From the NCBI GenBank assembly GCA_022578605.1, contig MU394079.1, positions 62,001-126,000 on the forward strand: 64,000 nucleotides of DNA, in the 5' to 3' direction. A program made the translations under genes and the position numbers. The notes beneath the pieces are model-generated. The model did no database searches and was not told where the DNA came from. It worked only from the letters and a program-made list of their open reading frames with translations. Each line of letters begins with the position of its first letter. Within the stretch, counting starts at the first letter, position 1. The DNA comes from Camillea tinctor (Eukaryota > Ascomycota > Sordariomycetes > Xylariales > Xylariaceae). Below, in pieces: positions 20,704 through 33,500 of the stretch.

Positions 20704-23450
20704 TCATGAGACAACAGTAAGCGTAGCATTCGCCCTCAAATCCGCACTCGAGCTCCCGACATATATGGCGAAATCACCAGGCTCGACCACGTATTCCATG
20801 TTGATGTCCCATAGTCCTAGATCCGCAACGCTCAGGTCAATAGTGACGGTCTCGGTGGCTCCCGCAGCAATCATGACTTTCGCGAACCCCCGGAGCTGCA
20901 AGTTGGGCACGGTCACGCTGCTGATCAGATCCCGCACGTAGAGCTGCACCACCTCGGCGCCGTCGCGCTCTGCCGACTCGTTGGTTACGTCCACGCTTAC
21001 CGTGATGCGGTCCCCAGCCGAGGCGCGCGTCTGCGAGAGCGCGAGGTTCGAGTACGCGAATGTGCTGTAGGACTTGCCGTATCCGAACTATAAGAAAAAG
21101 GGAGGAGTTGTTTGGATCAGTATAAGGGGAGAGATAAAAAACGGAAAGTTTCAGGGGGTGAGACGGTTCCTCATATGTATAGAAGGGCAATGAAAACAGA
21201 GAAGAATGTATTTACCTCATACAAAGGCAACGGGCTCGCAAGCACGTAATTATTCCCGAACTTGATCGTGCCGTTCTCGTAGACGGCTCCTGGGTTGGGA
21301 TACGCGCGCGCCGAGTTGAGATAATCGTAGTAGATAGGGGTAGTGCCGACGTCGTAGGGGAACGAGACGGAGAGCTTGCCCGAGGGGTTCGCGTCGCCGT
21401 AGAGCACGTCGGCGAGGGCGTGGCCCCCTTGCTCGGAGGGGTAGAACTGCTGCACGAGCGCGGACGCGGCGTCCGAGATCCACGGCTCCGTGACGGGCTT
21501 GCCCGAGCTGAAGACCACGACCGTCGGCTTGCCCGTGTCGATGATCGCTTTCACGAGGTGCGGCATCGCGCCCACGAGGTTCAGCGAGTGCACGTCGATG
21601 TGCTCCCCCGTCGTGGCGTTGAGGCCCGCCCACAGCTCGTCTTGGTCCCGCGACCAGGTCCCTACTACGACGACGGCTACGTCGGCCGCGGAGGCGGCGG
21701 CGATGGCTTCGGCGAACCCGGACTGGTCGTCGGACCACCGCTCGCAGCCCTTGGCGTAGGTCACTGTTCCCGTGCTCGTGGCTTGGATGCCGTCTAGGGG
21801 GGTTACGCCGCGATATTGAGATTTGTAAGGGACGTAATCTCCATACTGTATAACAACAAGTGTGTGTCATTCATCAGCTAGTGTTCTAAGTGAGTTGGAC
21901 TGTATCGCTTACGTTCATGTAGCCGTGCGCCATAGGTCCGATGACGGCGACGTTAGCATCTTTCTTCAGGGGTAGCACGTTATTATGGTTCTCGAGGAGA
22001 ACGATCGATTCTGTATCGAGCTGTCGAGCAAGAGCGATGGTCTCGGCCGTGTTAATATATTTTGACTGCTCTTCCACCGCAACCCCAGGGAAAGGGTTTT
22101 CGAAGAGTCCCGCCTCGAACTTAGCCCGTAATGTCCTTGAGACGGCCTCGTCTACGATGTCCATAGACAAGGTACCGGCTTCAATCATCTCGGGGATTTT
22201 CTCGAAGTTCCATGATCCTCCCCCCATCTCTACATCGTTTCCTGCAGGGAGGGCCTGATTTGGGGATTGTCAGTATCAATGGGGTGGATGAATCGATAAT
22301 AACTTACATATTTTATAACTGCATGCGAATCTATAGGCGTATACTCACACATCTTAAAATCGCTACATAGCCGATCCGTACCGCCAGCATCACTCATTAC
22401 CTACGCAAACACTCAAGTTAGACATAGCCATTCTTGCATGATATACATAGACTCACGAAATATTTGTATCCCCATTGCTCCCTCAGGATTTCTGTAAGCA
22501 TGTGCCTGTTCGCAACAGCGGGAACTCCGTCGTAACTGTGGTAGGCTGACATTATTGAGTATGCACCACCATCGATGATTGCTCGTTTAAATGGAGGCAG
22601 ATACGTCGTACGAAGTTCTCGCTCTCCTCCATGAACAGGAGCACAGTTGATACCTTGTTCTGGCGTGGCAAAGGCAGCCTAGAGATACTTGTCAATAGGT
22701 ATTTTGCTCGGATGAGAGGGCAAGTTTTCTTACGAAGTGTTTCACCATAGCTGATACATTGCCAGATTGGAGACCTTTCACATATGAATATGCTAATTCA
22801 CCGGCTCTAGATTGAGAATTATTACATGAGAGTTGAGGATGAATTCACGAATGTACTTACAGATAGCCATCCTCTCCAAATGTCTCTTCCACGCGCCCAA
22901 ACCGTAGCTCTCGAGCTAAATCTGCCAGGGGGCCGAAGATCTGATTGACGCCTAAAGCCCTAGCCTCTCGTGCGATAGCATTTGCCATCTTCTCGACAAG
23001 GCCCGGGTTGAAGGAGCAAGCGTGGGCAAGAGGCGAGTTGAATATGGTGGCGTTCGGTATAAGGAATCCGTGTATTCCTTCAGACTGGACCCAAGCAGGT
23101 ATACCAAGTGTTGTATTCTTCATTAGATACTCCTGACCTGTTTTTATCCCGTTGCTGAGCATCTCCCAGGGGATTGCTATACCAACGTAGAATAAACCGG
23201 CTCGAGATCCCATGCTCCACTCAAGACCACTTGCATTGAAAGTGCCGTCTGAAGTATTAAGCCAATTTCTGAGGTCGCCTTGAACCAATTGAGCTGTCTT
23301 TTCTTCAATCGTCATCCGCGATAGCAAGTCCGCGACCCGACTCTCTACTGGAGCATTAGGGTCCTTATAGGTCGCCGTGTCATTCTGACAAAGCCCCCGC
23401 TGGGTCAATGTCGCTAGAACGAATATAGCTCCCACGATTGAAGCCCTCAT
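20704..23450 (-). CDS. secreted glycoside hydrolase family 3 beta-glucosidase-type enzyme
   Basis: Seven exons on the minus strand: 23450-22861, 22806-22734, 22678-22457, 22400-22308, 22254-21913, 21845-21216 and 21087-20704. All phases agree and give 777 residues. A signal peptide is clear (IVGAIFVLATLTQRGLCQ, about residues 4-21). GH3 N-domain: RVADLLSRMTIEEKTAQLVQ, GIPAWVQSEGIHG, RFGRVEETFGED, SAMVKHFAAF, and the nucleophile Asp299 in VMSDAGGTDRL. C-domain: SIVLLENHNNVLPLK and VVVVGTWSRDQDE; then a fibronectin-III-like domain ending near GLWDINMEYVVEPGDFAIYV. Likely activity is release of terminal beta-glucose from oligosaccharides outside the cell; beta-xylosidase is the alternative because GH3 specificity is hard to read. 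It shares a 904-bp divergent promoter with an alpha-xylosidase. Confidence 0.92.
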
Positions 23451-24354
23451 CTCTATTCCTCGCTTCGCGATGTTTTTTTTTACGAGATCCGCGATCCGGG
23501 AGAAAGGTCAGAACAAAACACGCGAGTAGCTAGCTACTGTAGCATAATGTTGTGGTATATATAGCATTACTAGGTCGATACATAGCTAGGTTAGATTTGT
23601 CCGTCACATTGACCCAGATTGAATCGTCTTGACCAGCAATCGACTGAGCAGCGGGAGAACCATCTCCGCAGTCAAGATCGCGTTGCCCCCGCCACGTCTG
23701 TAGGCCATCGCAACAACGCGTGCTTCAGACGTGGACCTTGGCATCATCTCATCTCCGGTGCATCCCGCCCCAGACCAACGGGGTCTTGGGGGACATACAG
23801 CTGTGTGGATGGCGCGAAAAATGGAGAGAATTCGGGGAAGATTTGGGGAAGAGGATCGACCCTAGCAGAATAGGGGTAGGGGGCACGGTGGTGTTCTTCT
23901 TTCGATTGGTGGGGAAGTTTTATACCGAAGGGGGGTTATAGGAGTCCCATGGTCCAATGCTCACTCGTTCACAATTAAGCCGACAACCATACAAGTTCCA
24001 TGAGATTTCTTTCATCCCCCCTCGTGATATCACTGTGAGATGCATGAGATAGTTCCACAGGAGCGTTGTAAATTCGATGCTGGATGAGCGCTTCGTAGCG
24101 GCTATGTATCCTACAACTTCCCCGCTCTCGCAGAGGCGGCCCGGCTGCCGTCTTCTGAGGGATTGAATTGGAAGCTCTTACAACATTAGCATAGGGATGA
24201 GGGCTGATTCTATAATGTCGCCTCTTTCTACGGTTCTCTTTGCTACAAAAATAAAGACCCCATAGATTTACATTTATTGCGTTTATTGCAACCATATGCG
24301 GTACGATCTAAGCCGCGTGCCCACCTAAGTCGAGCTAGAAGCAATACTGTAATC
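23451..24354. promoter_or_regulatory. divergent promoter of GH3 and GH31 genes with CreA-type sites
   Basis: This 904-bp stretch separates two glycosidase starts pointing apart. CreA/CRE1 consensus SYGGRG matches occur at 23768-23773 (CCCCAG, minus-strand CTGGGG) and 23909-23914 (GTGGGG), with more G-rich blocks nearby (23780-23800, 23835-23850). Carbon catabolite repression of both genes is therefore plausible. No convincing gene lies here. Confidence 0.5.
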
Positions 24355-26937
24355 ATGAAGTTTCGCGATGGAATGTGGCTGACGGCTGAAGGGATGCGAG
24401 TGGAGTATGCCGAAGATGTTCATGATATCACCCAGACGGAGAAGGGGTTGAGCCTGCTGTGTCCTACAAGAAAAATACAGCGCCGGGGTGACACCCTGAA
24501 TCTTAGCACGCTGACGATTGTAAGAAGCCCTGCCGGGAGAAGATGCGGCTTGTGTAGTTGACAATGATTTAAGGATATAGAAGCGGCCTATGATGGAATC
24601 ATATCCGTCGAAACAACGCACTGGGACGGGGCTGTAAGAAAAGGACCTCATTTCGATCTCTTCCCTGGCGGGCAACCCAATGCGGAGCCTAAAGTGGTGA
24701 AGAGCGAAAAGGGCACAACGCTCAGCTCTGGTTCTATAGCTGCTACGATCCATCCGGATGAGCACACCTTCGACATTAAGTTCCACAGCGCCGATGGATC
24801 CAGGTATCTGACGTCCTTGCTCGGACGCAGTGTAGGTCTGGCGTACAGCCCTGCGCCTAGCAATCCCCTGCAGACGGGCGACATGCGGGACTTCAAGCAC
24901 TACATATTCACGCAGACGGGCCTGAGCGTGGGAGAGTCGGTTCACGGGCTCGGCGAGCGCTTCGGTGCCTTTAACAAGGTTGGGCAGTCCGTGGCACTGT
25001 GGAATGCCGACGGGGGTACCTCTAGTGACCAGGCGTACAAGAACGTGTCATTCTGGCTCAGCTCGAAGGGCTACGGGGTTTTCATCGATACCCCCGGGAG
25101 GGTCGAGCTGGAGATCGGCAGCGAGAGGTGCACTCGCGTGCAGACGAGCGTCGAAGGCCAGAGGCTGAAGTGGTACATCATCTACGGGCCAACGCCAAAG
25201 GACGTCCTCCGGCGGTATTCTGTCCTGACTGGCAAGCCCGGCAAAGTCCCGAGCTGGAGCTTTGGACTTTGGCTCAGCACGAGTTTCACGACTAACTATG
25301 ACGAGGCGACAGTGAACTCGTTCCTGGAAGGCATGAAGGAGCGGGACACGCAAGTCGACGTGTTCCATTATGACTGCTTCTGGATGAAGGTAGGGGTGCT
25401 TGATTCCTTTTGTTTTTTTCATCTTCGAGAAAACGCCCGCTGAGCAACTCTATTTACTTAGCATTGCAGAAGCGGGTAAGCTAACCATGAGCAACTTCAG
25501 GCCTTCAAATGGACGGACTTCGTCTTCGACTCGGACAGGTTTCCCGACCCCAAGGCGCAGATTGCCCGCCTGAAAGCGTCTGGGCTTGTGAAGAAGGTCT
25601 GCGTGTGGATCAACCCGTACATCGCGCAGCACGGCGCCGCGTTCAAACACGCGACCGAGAAGGGGTACCTGCTTAAGCGAAAGAACGGAGACATCTGGCA
25701 GTGGGACTTGTGGCAAGCAGGCATGGGCCTAGTGGATTTTACGAACCCGGAGGCTGTAGAGTGGTACGTCGAATGCCTTAATGGGCTGTTCGATAAGGGC
25801 GTTGATTGCATCAAGACCGATTTTGGGGAGAGAGTCCCTACACTGGATGTGCAGTGGTTTGACAAGTCTGTTGATCCTCATAAGATGCATGTAAGTCTAG
25901 GCTATACCATACCTGCTTCGCCTTGCTAGAGGGTAGATATCCTTTATATAGAGTTGCTAACCCCAGTGTAGAATTACTACGCATTTCTGTACAACAAAGT
26001 TGTCTACGAGGCGCTCCAGAAGCGCTATGGCGATGAAGAGGCGGTTCTATTCGCCCGGTCAGCGTGCGCAGGTACGCAGCGCTTCCCTCTAGTCTGGGGC
26101 GGAGACTGCGAGTCGACCCCCGAAGCTATGGCGGAATCTGTTCGCGGAGGGCTAGGCCTCGGGCTGTGCGGCTATTCCTTCTGGTCCAACGACATCGGTG
26201 GGTTCGAGGGCTATCCGGCGCCGTGGATCTACAAACGTTGGGTGGCGTTTGGTTTGCTCTGCTCACACAGCCGCCTCCACGGAAGTGGCTCTTACCGTGT
26301 ACCCTGGACGATAGACAACGACGATAAGAGTGAGGAAGGCTGCTCGCGGACGCTGTCGAGGTGGACCGCACTAAAAGCACGACTCATGCCATACCTATTT
26401 TCTCAAGCTGCGAAGGCGGTTAACAGTGGCCTTCCCCTTTCTCTCCGTGCCATGTGCGTCGAATTCCCCGAGGATCCAACCTCATGGTATCTCGACCGCC
26501 AATTCATGATTGGCGATAGTCTCCTCGCTGCACCCGTATTTGAAGAATCTGGGGAGGTTGAGTTCTATCTCCCCAGGGGTAAATGGACTTCGTTCTTCAC
26601 AAACGAGGTCCGTGAGGGCCCAGGGTGGTTTAAAGAAGAACACGGTTTTGGAAGTCTACCGCTCTTTGTGCGTGAGAATACAGTTCTCGTGCTTGGAAAC
26701 CCCGAAGCCAGGAGTGCGGTATATGACTATGCACAAGATGTCGAGGTGTGCTTATATCAGATTCGAGAGGGCGCAAGCGCAGACTTGGTAGATAGTAACG
26801 GGGAGCCTTTGGGGAGCATCTTGGTGGGCAGCAACGGTGAGCTGCAGGGCAAGGATTTGCTCAAAGGCATTTGGACTAAGGGCAACAACGGTCGGAAGGT
26901 CGATGAATTGTTCTTCAAAACTATCAAGTCTCTGTAA
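24355..26937 (+). CDS. glycoside hydrolase family 31 alpha-xylosidase (YicI-like)
   Basis: Exons 24355-24519, 24574-25389, 25501-25890 and 25972-26937 encode 778 residues, almost the length of bacterial YicI (772). Introns are 54, 111 and 81 bp. The enzyme removes alpha-xylose from the non-reducing end of xyloglucan oligosaccharides and isoprimeverose. Motifs: VHGLGERFGAFNKVGQ (substrate loop before the barrel), WSFGLWLSTSF, VFHYDCFWM, nucleophile Asp434 in DCIKTDFGERVP, acid/base Asp502 in LVWGGDCEST, and FWSNDIGGFEG. The KTDFGE form of the nucleophile motif is typical of alpha-xylosidases rather than alpha-glucosidases. No signal peptide or membrane segment is present, so it should act in the cytosol on imported oligosaccharides. 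The start is the first in-frame ATG. Confidence 0.93.
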
Positions 26938-27512
26938 GCAAGGAGTTTTCACAGTGGGCTATTCCTATCTGGGAGGCATCAGAATGCCATAACATTTATT
27001 CAAACGACAGAATTAGACTTGAGTTGATCAAAATGTGTGGCCAGAGCATGTCTACTTTGATAGCATGACGTGAAAAATAGAAACTAAGTGCTACTATAAG
27101 GGGATCTATCATAATAACGTGTCTATAGTGTGCCTTTCTAGGAAAACGCTCTCCATTTGCACAAGGATATCTAGTCATGGATGGTCATGGATAAATTACT
27201 TAAATAAGACAGTTTGATTTTAATGCTAACTTCGCCCGTCAAAGTACGACGTCAATTTTTTTATACATGTATGGGTAGAAATAAAAAGAATAATTATAGA
27301 ATGAATGACATGATGGCCTTGCGCCATTACCTAGGTAGGTAACTATATATAGGGCACAAGTCTGTTGTACATAATCTGAGCAAGCATCGGGTATTTGAAT
27401 GATAAAAAAAAGAAAAGGGGACATCAAGGCAATCGATTCATTCAAAATTCCTCTGAACGCCACAGCAATGCTATTCCAACATAAATGGGGAGATAACGTT
27501 GATTTAATATCT
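26938..27512. other. convergent 3' spacer
   Basis: Tail-to-tail spacer between the alpha-xylosidase and the large membrane protein gene. AT-rich, with an ACCTAGGTAGGTA motif at 27329-27342. No gene seen. Confidence 0.65.
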
Positions 27513-30500
27513 TTACTCAACGCGTGAAAATCGCTTTTTCATCGTGCCATCGAGCCAGTTCCTGTCCTCATGAGACTGGAGGGGTTGCGTCTGTTCCCAT
27601 AAACCATGCTTGCCAAAGTCGGCGTCAGTTTCGATCTTCGAGTCACGCGCCATTGTCTTCCCACTTTGAGGGCGGACAGGCGGCAAATTAGTGATCATCT
27701 TTGACATAATGGTGTTGGAGACAGTCCACCCATTCTTTGGTATCCTACTGTCAATCTGCATCGGCTTGACCCAGAGCGAGGCCTTTGCCATTGCCGGAGC
27801 CTGCTTGCGCTCCGTAATGTATCCATACATTGCAGGGTGAATGTCACCGGAGGCTACTGCCGTAGAGCCAAAAAAGACGGGATGCCTGACAGATACACTG
27901 AAGCTGGGAGGTTGAACACCCTTGCTTTTTGTGATAGCTTCTTCCAATTCAGCCTTCCATTGGGAAGGCGATACCTGGCCTCTCGAGACCTTTGACCTAG
28001 GATAGGATGCCGCTACAGCATCCTGAAGGGCTACTGACCATTCCTCAGGGGTTGCTTCTATGCGAGTGATCTTTGGAGCTACATAACTAGCCTGAATGGC
28101 TTCCTGGAGTGCTGTATCCCAGTCTCGTGGGTATGTAGCTCGGAGCGCAACCATAGTCCCTGGGTAACTTGCAATTAGTGCCTCTTTTAAAGCACCATCC
28201 CAGTCCTGGCGGTATGCCACAGTAGGTCGATACTGACGACGGAGTGGGACGTGTGCCGTCTTGCGGGGGACCTCGTCCAAGTTCTTGATCACAAGTTCGG
28301 CTGGGAATTCAGCCCTAATCTCCAACTCAACATTCTTTGGGACCTTAGGCGCTTCCGGTTGCTTCTTGGCCTTCTTACCCCACCAGCCGCGGAAAAAGCT
28401 GCCATTACCTTTAGTCGATTCGGGAACCGACGATGCTTTCGTAATGCTTGTCTTTGCCGATGCGGAATCAGTAATAGGGCTTGATGGTGAGGAGCTCACG
28501 GTAGTCATTGAAGTACCCGACGGACTTGCGGGGCGAATAGATGAAATAGACATCCAATCAATCTCTGTTGATGCAGCTTGAGAGCTGACCCACAACCGGG
28601 TAGACTCCAAATTCTGCACTGATGATCTCTTAGCCCTTGGTTTTCTAGTCATTGTCAAAGCAGCAGGTTCAGCAGACGTGGTGCGCCAATCTACTCTTTG
28701 CGGGTCTGGTACGAATAATCTTGCGCTGTTCGTGGTAGCGTAATTACTCTTCGTCCATAACAGATTCTTGCTAGATGTGGCGGCTCGGCTTGTCGAGGTT
28801 GGTGCCATCCAGAGCTCTGTAGTTGCTAATGCAGCTAGAGGTTCTCTCACCATGCGAGGCTTTGTTACCATGGAAATGGCAGCTGGAGCTTCGGATGTTC
28901 TCTTGAAGTCTTCTCTGGAGGTTCCGAGGCTGAAAAGCCCTTCATTCACGAAATTCCGAACAACGGTAGGCTTGATCCACAGCCCACTTGAATGGGCTTG
29001 TTTCGCAGTTGCTTGGACAGGGGATAGGATTGGTTTAGCAGACGTAGACAACTGCGAAGCAATAGAAATCACCGAAGCTGGAACTGGTGATCGCATTACC
29101 CACAGGTTGTCGTTGTATCCAAACCTCGGCAATGCTTCTTCGCCTCTTTGAAAGGGCTTTCGTGACATTGAGATTGCAACCGGGTCTTTTGAGGTTCGGC
29201 GGAAATCATCTCGACTCATCCCTACGCTGAAAAGGCCTTCGTATTCTACACTGATAGCTCTAGGAGGTTGAACCCATAAAGATGCTGACTTGGGGGATGT
29301 GGCCGTCATATTCCAGAGATGGTTTGTTTCCAACTGCGCCAGAGATGCTTCGACTACACGAGGTGTCCTTGATGATAGCAACAACGCAGCAGGCTCCTTT
29401 GAGGTCCTGCGGTAATCATATCTCAATGAATTTATATTAAACAATCCATCAACTTCAGGAGCGGAATTCACTATCGGCCGTTCCCACAGCGACGCTGTCC
29501 CGGCAGGCGAATTTGTTGAGAAAACTCCTGAAGAGTTAGCCGTAGCCCCCCTCGCTATCCAGAAGAATGCCTGGCTGCTTTCATCTACGCCCACGTTGTT
29601 TGAAGCCCATAGATTGGAGCTATCAATAGAGGGTACTTTCTCTTCAGTTCGCGGCTGAGATCTGACGATATCGCCGACTGGTGGAATATAGCTTTGCCAC
29701 ATGGTGGCATCTGGCTGTGGTAGACCATAGGTTGAATCAGCGTTGACAGATAGCGGTTTCTCCCAAAGCAGTGATACTCCAGTAGAAGAGCTACTTGTCA
29801 TATCTGAGGGAACTGGAGCAGCTTGGTTAGATTTCAGTGGACTCCAAAGCAGTCCACGTTCCGACATCTTACTTTTCTGGACCGGCGCCCACAGAGAACT
29901 GCTCATGATAGTGGCAGGCTCTTGAGCACGGGGTCGCGCTCTAGATGCATTGCTAGCACTAGAAACATAACGATCCCAGGCTGTGCGCTCTGGCATCGGT
30001 AAGAAGGTCTGATCATGATTAACGTCTTGCTGAGGAGTCCAGAGTAGGGGCTTTTGAATGATGGGTTTATAGGTTGTTGCTGGCAAGAATTCTGGGACGG
30101 GCTCTTCAGGGACCATTTCCAATTCTTGTGGTATTCTGTCACCACGATCCAGGTCAGACAATACGCCAGCGCCATACTCAGCTAGCGCTGCGGCATTGAG
30201 GGCTGCCAGATCGTGAGGGGATAAGAGAAGGCTATCTTGGGAGGGTACTTCCGATCTAAGCAGGCTAGCAATCTCCCAAAGAGTAGTCTCATCAAAGTCG
30301 TCGCCTTCCTCCTCACTATCTGTGTAATATTCAAAATTGTCTCCATCTTCCTCATCGTATTCGTCAAAGAACGATGATGAATATTCCGAGGCCTGGATTT
30401 GTCTGGCTCTAGCATCCAAAGCGGCACTGAAGGTAGGACCCCCGGTAGTCATTGTTCCGGGCATTGCCATAAAAACCTGGTTAGGACGGCTTTGAATTGT

Positions 30501-33500
30501 TGGGTGTTCGCTCCTCTCTCCCCAGGGGAATTGAAAGATACCAAGTGTCCCCCGTTTGTCGGGTAATGGTTTAGGGCTTTCAAGAATATCGGGAAGAAGG
30601 CTTATGCGCTTGCTCCTCCGAGGTGGACGGATTGTGATGGGGCGGGTGATAGTCTGCTGGATTGATGTAGGCTTCTGGGAAACACACTTCCTCCACATTC
30701 CATTTGCCGCAATTTCATCACCATCAGCCTTGCTAGGCTTTTGCCAGAGTCGGGAGCTCTCGATTTCCAATGCACCTGAGGACTTTCTGCTTGCTGGGCG
30801 AATGGTAAGCCCTGGAAGATCAACTACGAGGTTAGTATTTGCGGGCTGTTTCGGCGGCGCGGCCCAAAGCCATGCATTTGGCGTGCTCTGAACAGGCGTT
30901 TTCGGTTTCCACAGGCCGTGATGCTGAGCAGATGGATTGAAGAGTCTTGCGCTCAGACTTTGCATGCTCCGTCGTAGATCGTTATCAGATTCAGAATCAT
31001 CCGTATCTGGAGGGCTGGGGCTACCTAAAGCAGCCTTGGATACGGAAAGGAAGTTCATGTTATTTCGCTTCATTATCAGATCTGGTGCATGGTCCACGTA
31101 TTCCATCTGCGCTTCGGCAAGGCGAACTTGCCACGAACTAGCATGTGTGCTCCCAGAGCTCAGAGACGACTCCTGGGATGATGACATGCTAGCACCACTT
31201 AATCGGTTAGACCGTGTGCTATTGCTGGTTTGGCGAGAAGCCTGGGGAGGAGACTGTCGTGCAGTTGAAGTCAAGTTTTGCGATGATCGTCTAGGTGGAA
31301 TAGCTATTGAGCTGGGGCGGGATTGCCCCGTTGGCGAAGTCCGGATGCTAGACATGGAATCTCGGGCCAGCTTATTCTGCGTCGATTGCCATTTGCTCTC
31401 CAACTGACCCATCTCAAGTTCAAGGTTCTCTAGGAGAGCTAGACGTCCTTGGCTTCCAGTGGAGTCGCGATTCGGCTCCTCGAACTTTTTCAACTGTGCT
31501 TGGATGACCTGATACGCAGCCTCAGGAGATTCTACAGGAGATGGCTCTGCAGCTTGTATAACTATGGCTCTCTTCTTTGTACCATTTCCATTTAGAAGCA
31601 GCGGCGCCGGGGGAGGCATCTTTCTAGATCCGCCTTTGTCTTTCCTGTTGGTGAACGTAGGACATTTTTCGCCAACACGGTGATGGAACGGGCCGGAATT
31701 GCTTGTCTCGGTGGCCGGTGTTCCAGTTGCGGACTTGTCATTCTGTTCATATACCGACGACAGACGATTTTTGGCCAATTGTTCTGGAGAAGTATCCAAC
31801 ATCACGGTCATGATCTCCTTTGCGGATGTATCGTTTTGACCCACACTTCGTGCTGGATTACGAGACTCCTTTTCAATATAGGTGGAACGAGCGTTTTGAC
31901 GCGATATTTGAACATGAACAGGTGCAATTGGCGAATGAACAGAACCCCAATTACTTGTAATATCTTCGTCTCGAGGTGCTGTCTCCGTCATTATAGGAGA
32001 TGTGACTGATTCTGTGTCTGCTGGAATAACTGGTGATGATCGGCGGTTCAGGTTACTATCACGGGTCTGGTTGTTGCGGATGCCGGGAGTGATAGTTTGG
32101 TATAAGTCCGCGTCGTCAAGAACACTTGCGGTCCTTATCGTACTTCTGTCGGTGATCTTGGAGGCTCTACCATTGCCTTCAATTTCCCAGTCCGACTCGG
32201 ATTGGTTGACTTGTGGAGGGCCATCTTGTAGGAAAGCATTAGGTACAGGAGGCATCTCGGGTATTGAAGACCGGCGTTTTATAGCAGTGCTAGTCATAGG
32301 AGCACTGAGGGGTGCCACGAGAATATTCATCTTCTCATCGAATGTCATACTCTTGGTATCGTTGATGAGAGGACGTATAGAAGTTCCGGCACTTTTAGGG
32401 GGTGGTGGTAAGGGGGGTAGTTGCGTTGGACTGCCAGGCATAGATTGTAGAATACCCGACTTACGGCTTGCAATCGAGTTGCCGGACTTTGATCGCCTAT
32501 GGCTATGACTTGGAGAGATTTCAGCAGGGAAAACCTGCCGGTCTTTGTCGCCTTTTCTAGGGATCGGACGCGGTCGATGGACCATCGAATCACCCGAATC
32601 GAGCGCGGTAATTGGCGTTTTTGAAGCCCCTTGCACGATGTTGTTGACAGCATTTGGATCATCATATACGATATTGTTAACGAACATGACCGTTTGCTTC
32701 TTCTGGTTAGTAGCTTCGCCTGCCATCGCCGTCGCAGCAGCTTGGGCGCGTGGGTTCGATGGTAGGCCATTAGTTGGACGACGTTGAAGCGGTGTCTTCA
32801 CTGGTTCTAGAACCGGTGAAGTCGGAGACGGTTCCGCAGGTCTTGGTATCGGTATACGAATCGGCTCACCGGGTCGGATGGGCTGAAAGTTTGATGTCGT
32901 CGCCGGCGGCATCGGCATTGATCGCGCTTGTCGCGGTGATCGTTTACGGACAGCTTCAATGCCGGGCGATAATTGGGTTGCGGTAGATGATGCATTTGCC
33001 TCAACGGACAACCCACCCGTAGTCTTTGTTGTCTTGGTGGATACGGATCTCTGCAAATCTGCCAACGACTTTGGGGCACTTTCTTTTCGCTTCACGCTCA
33101 TACTCCTGTTAGTAGCAACTGCAGGTTCTGGGATAGAGGGTGGCAGAGGGGCAGGCCGTTTTGCAATAAGACTTGATACGCGTTGCGCGTCTTTAGCCCT
33201 CCGCGCCTTTTCATTGCTGGCAGCAGTAGCAAGATCGATTGTAGGTATCCGGTCAAGCGGATTCGGCGTGCCTTCGGCTTCCTTGAGAATCGGGTTCGAG
33301 ATCGCAAGCTTCCCTGCAGCCCCCTTTGGACCCTTGGAACGATTAGTTCCACTCTTCTTTCCTCTGTCATCTACCACTGCTCTTTTATCTCGAGCGTTTT
33401 GAGACTGCGATATGTTGGGTAAACTTGCTATATCAGCTTGAGTCATCCGCATCGGTGGGAAGAGTTGCCCCTGAACAGGAAGTCCACCGCGCATATCACC

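Noticed and set aside
21420..21797. Plus-strand frame of 125 codons opposite the GH3 gene
   Set aside because: Antisense shadow of GC-rich GH3 coding sequence.
23619..23941. Frames between the GH3 and GH31 genes
   Set aside because: They lie in the divergent promoter and show no protein features; the G/C blocks are better explained as regulatory sites.
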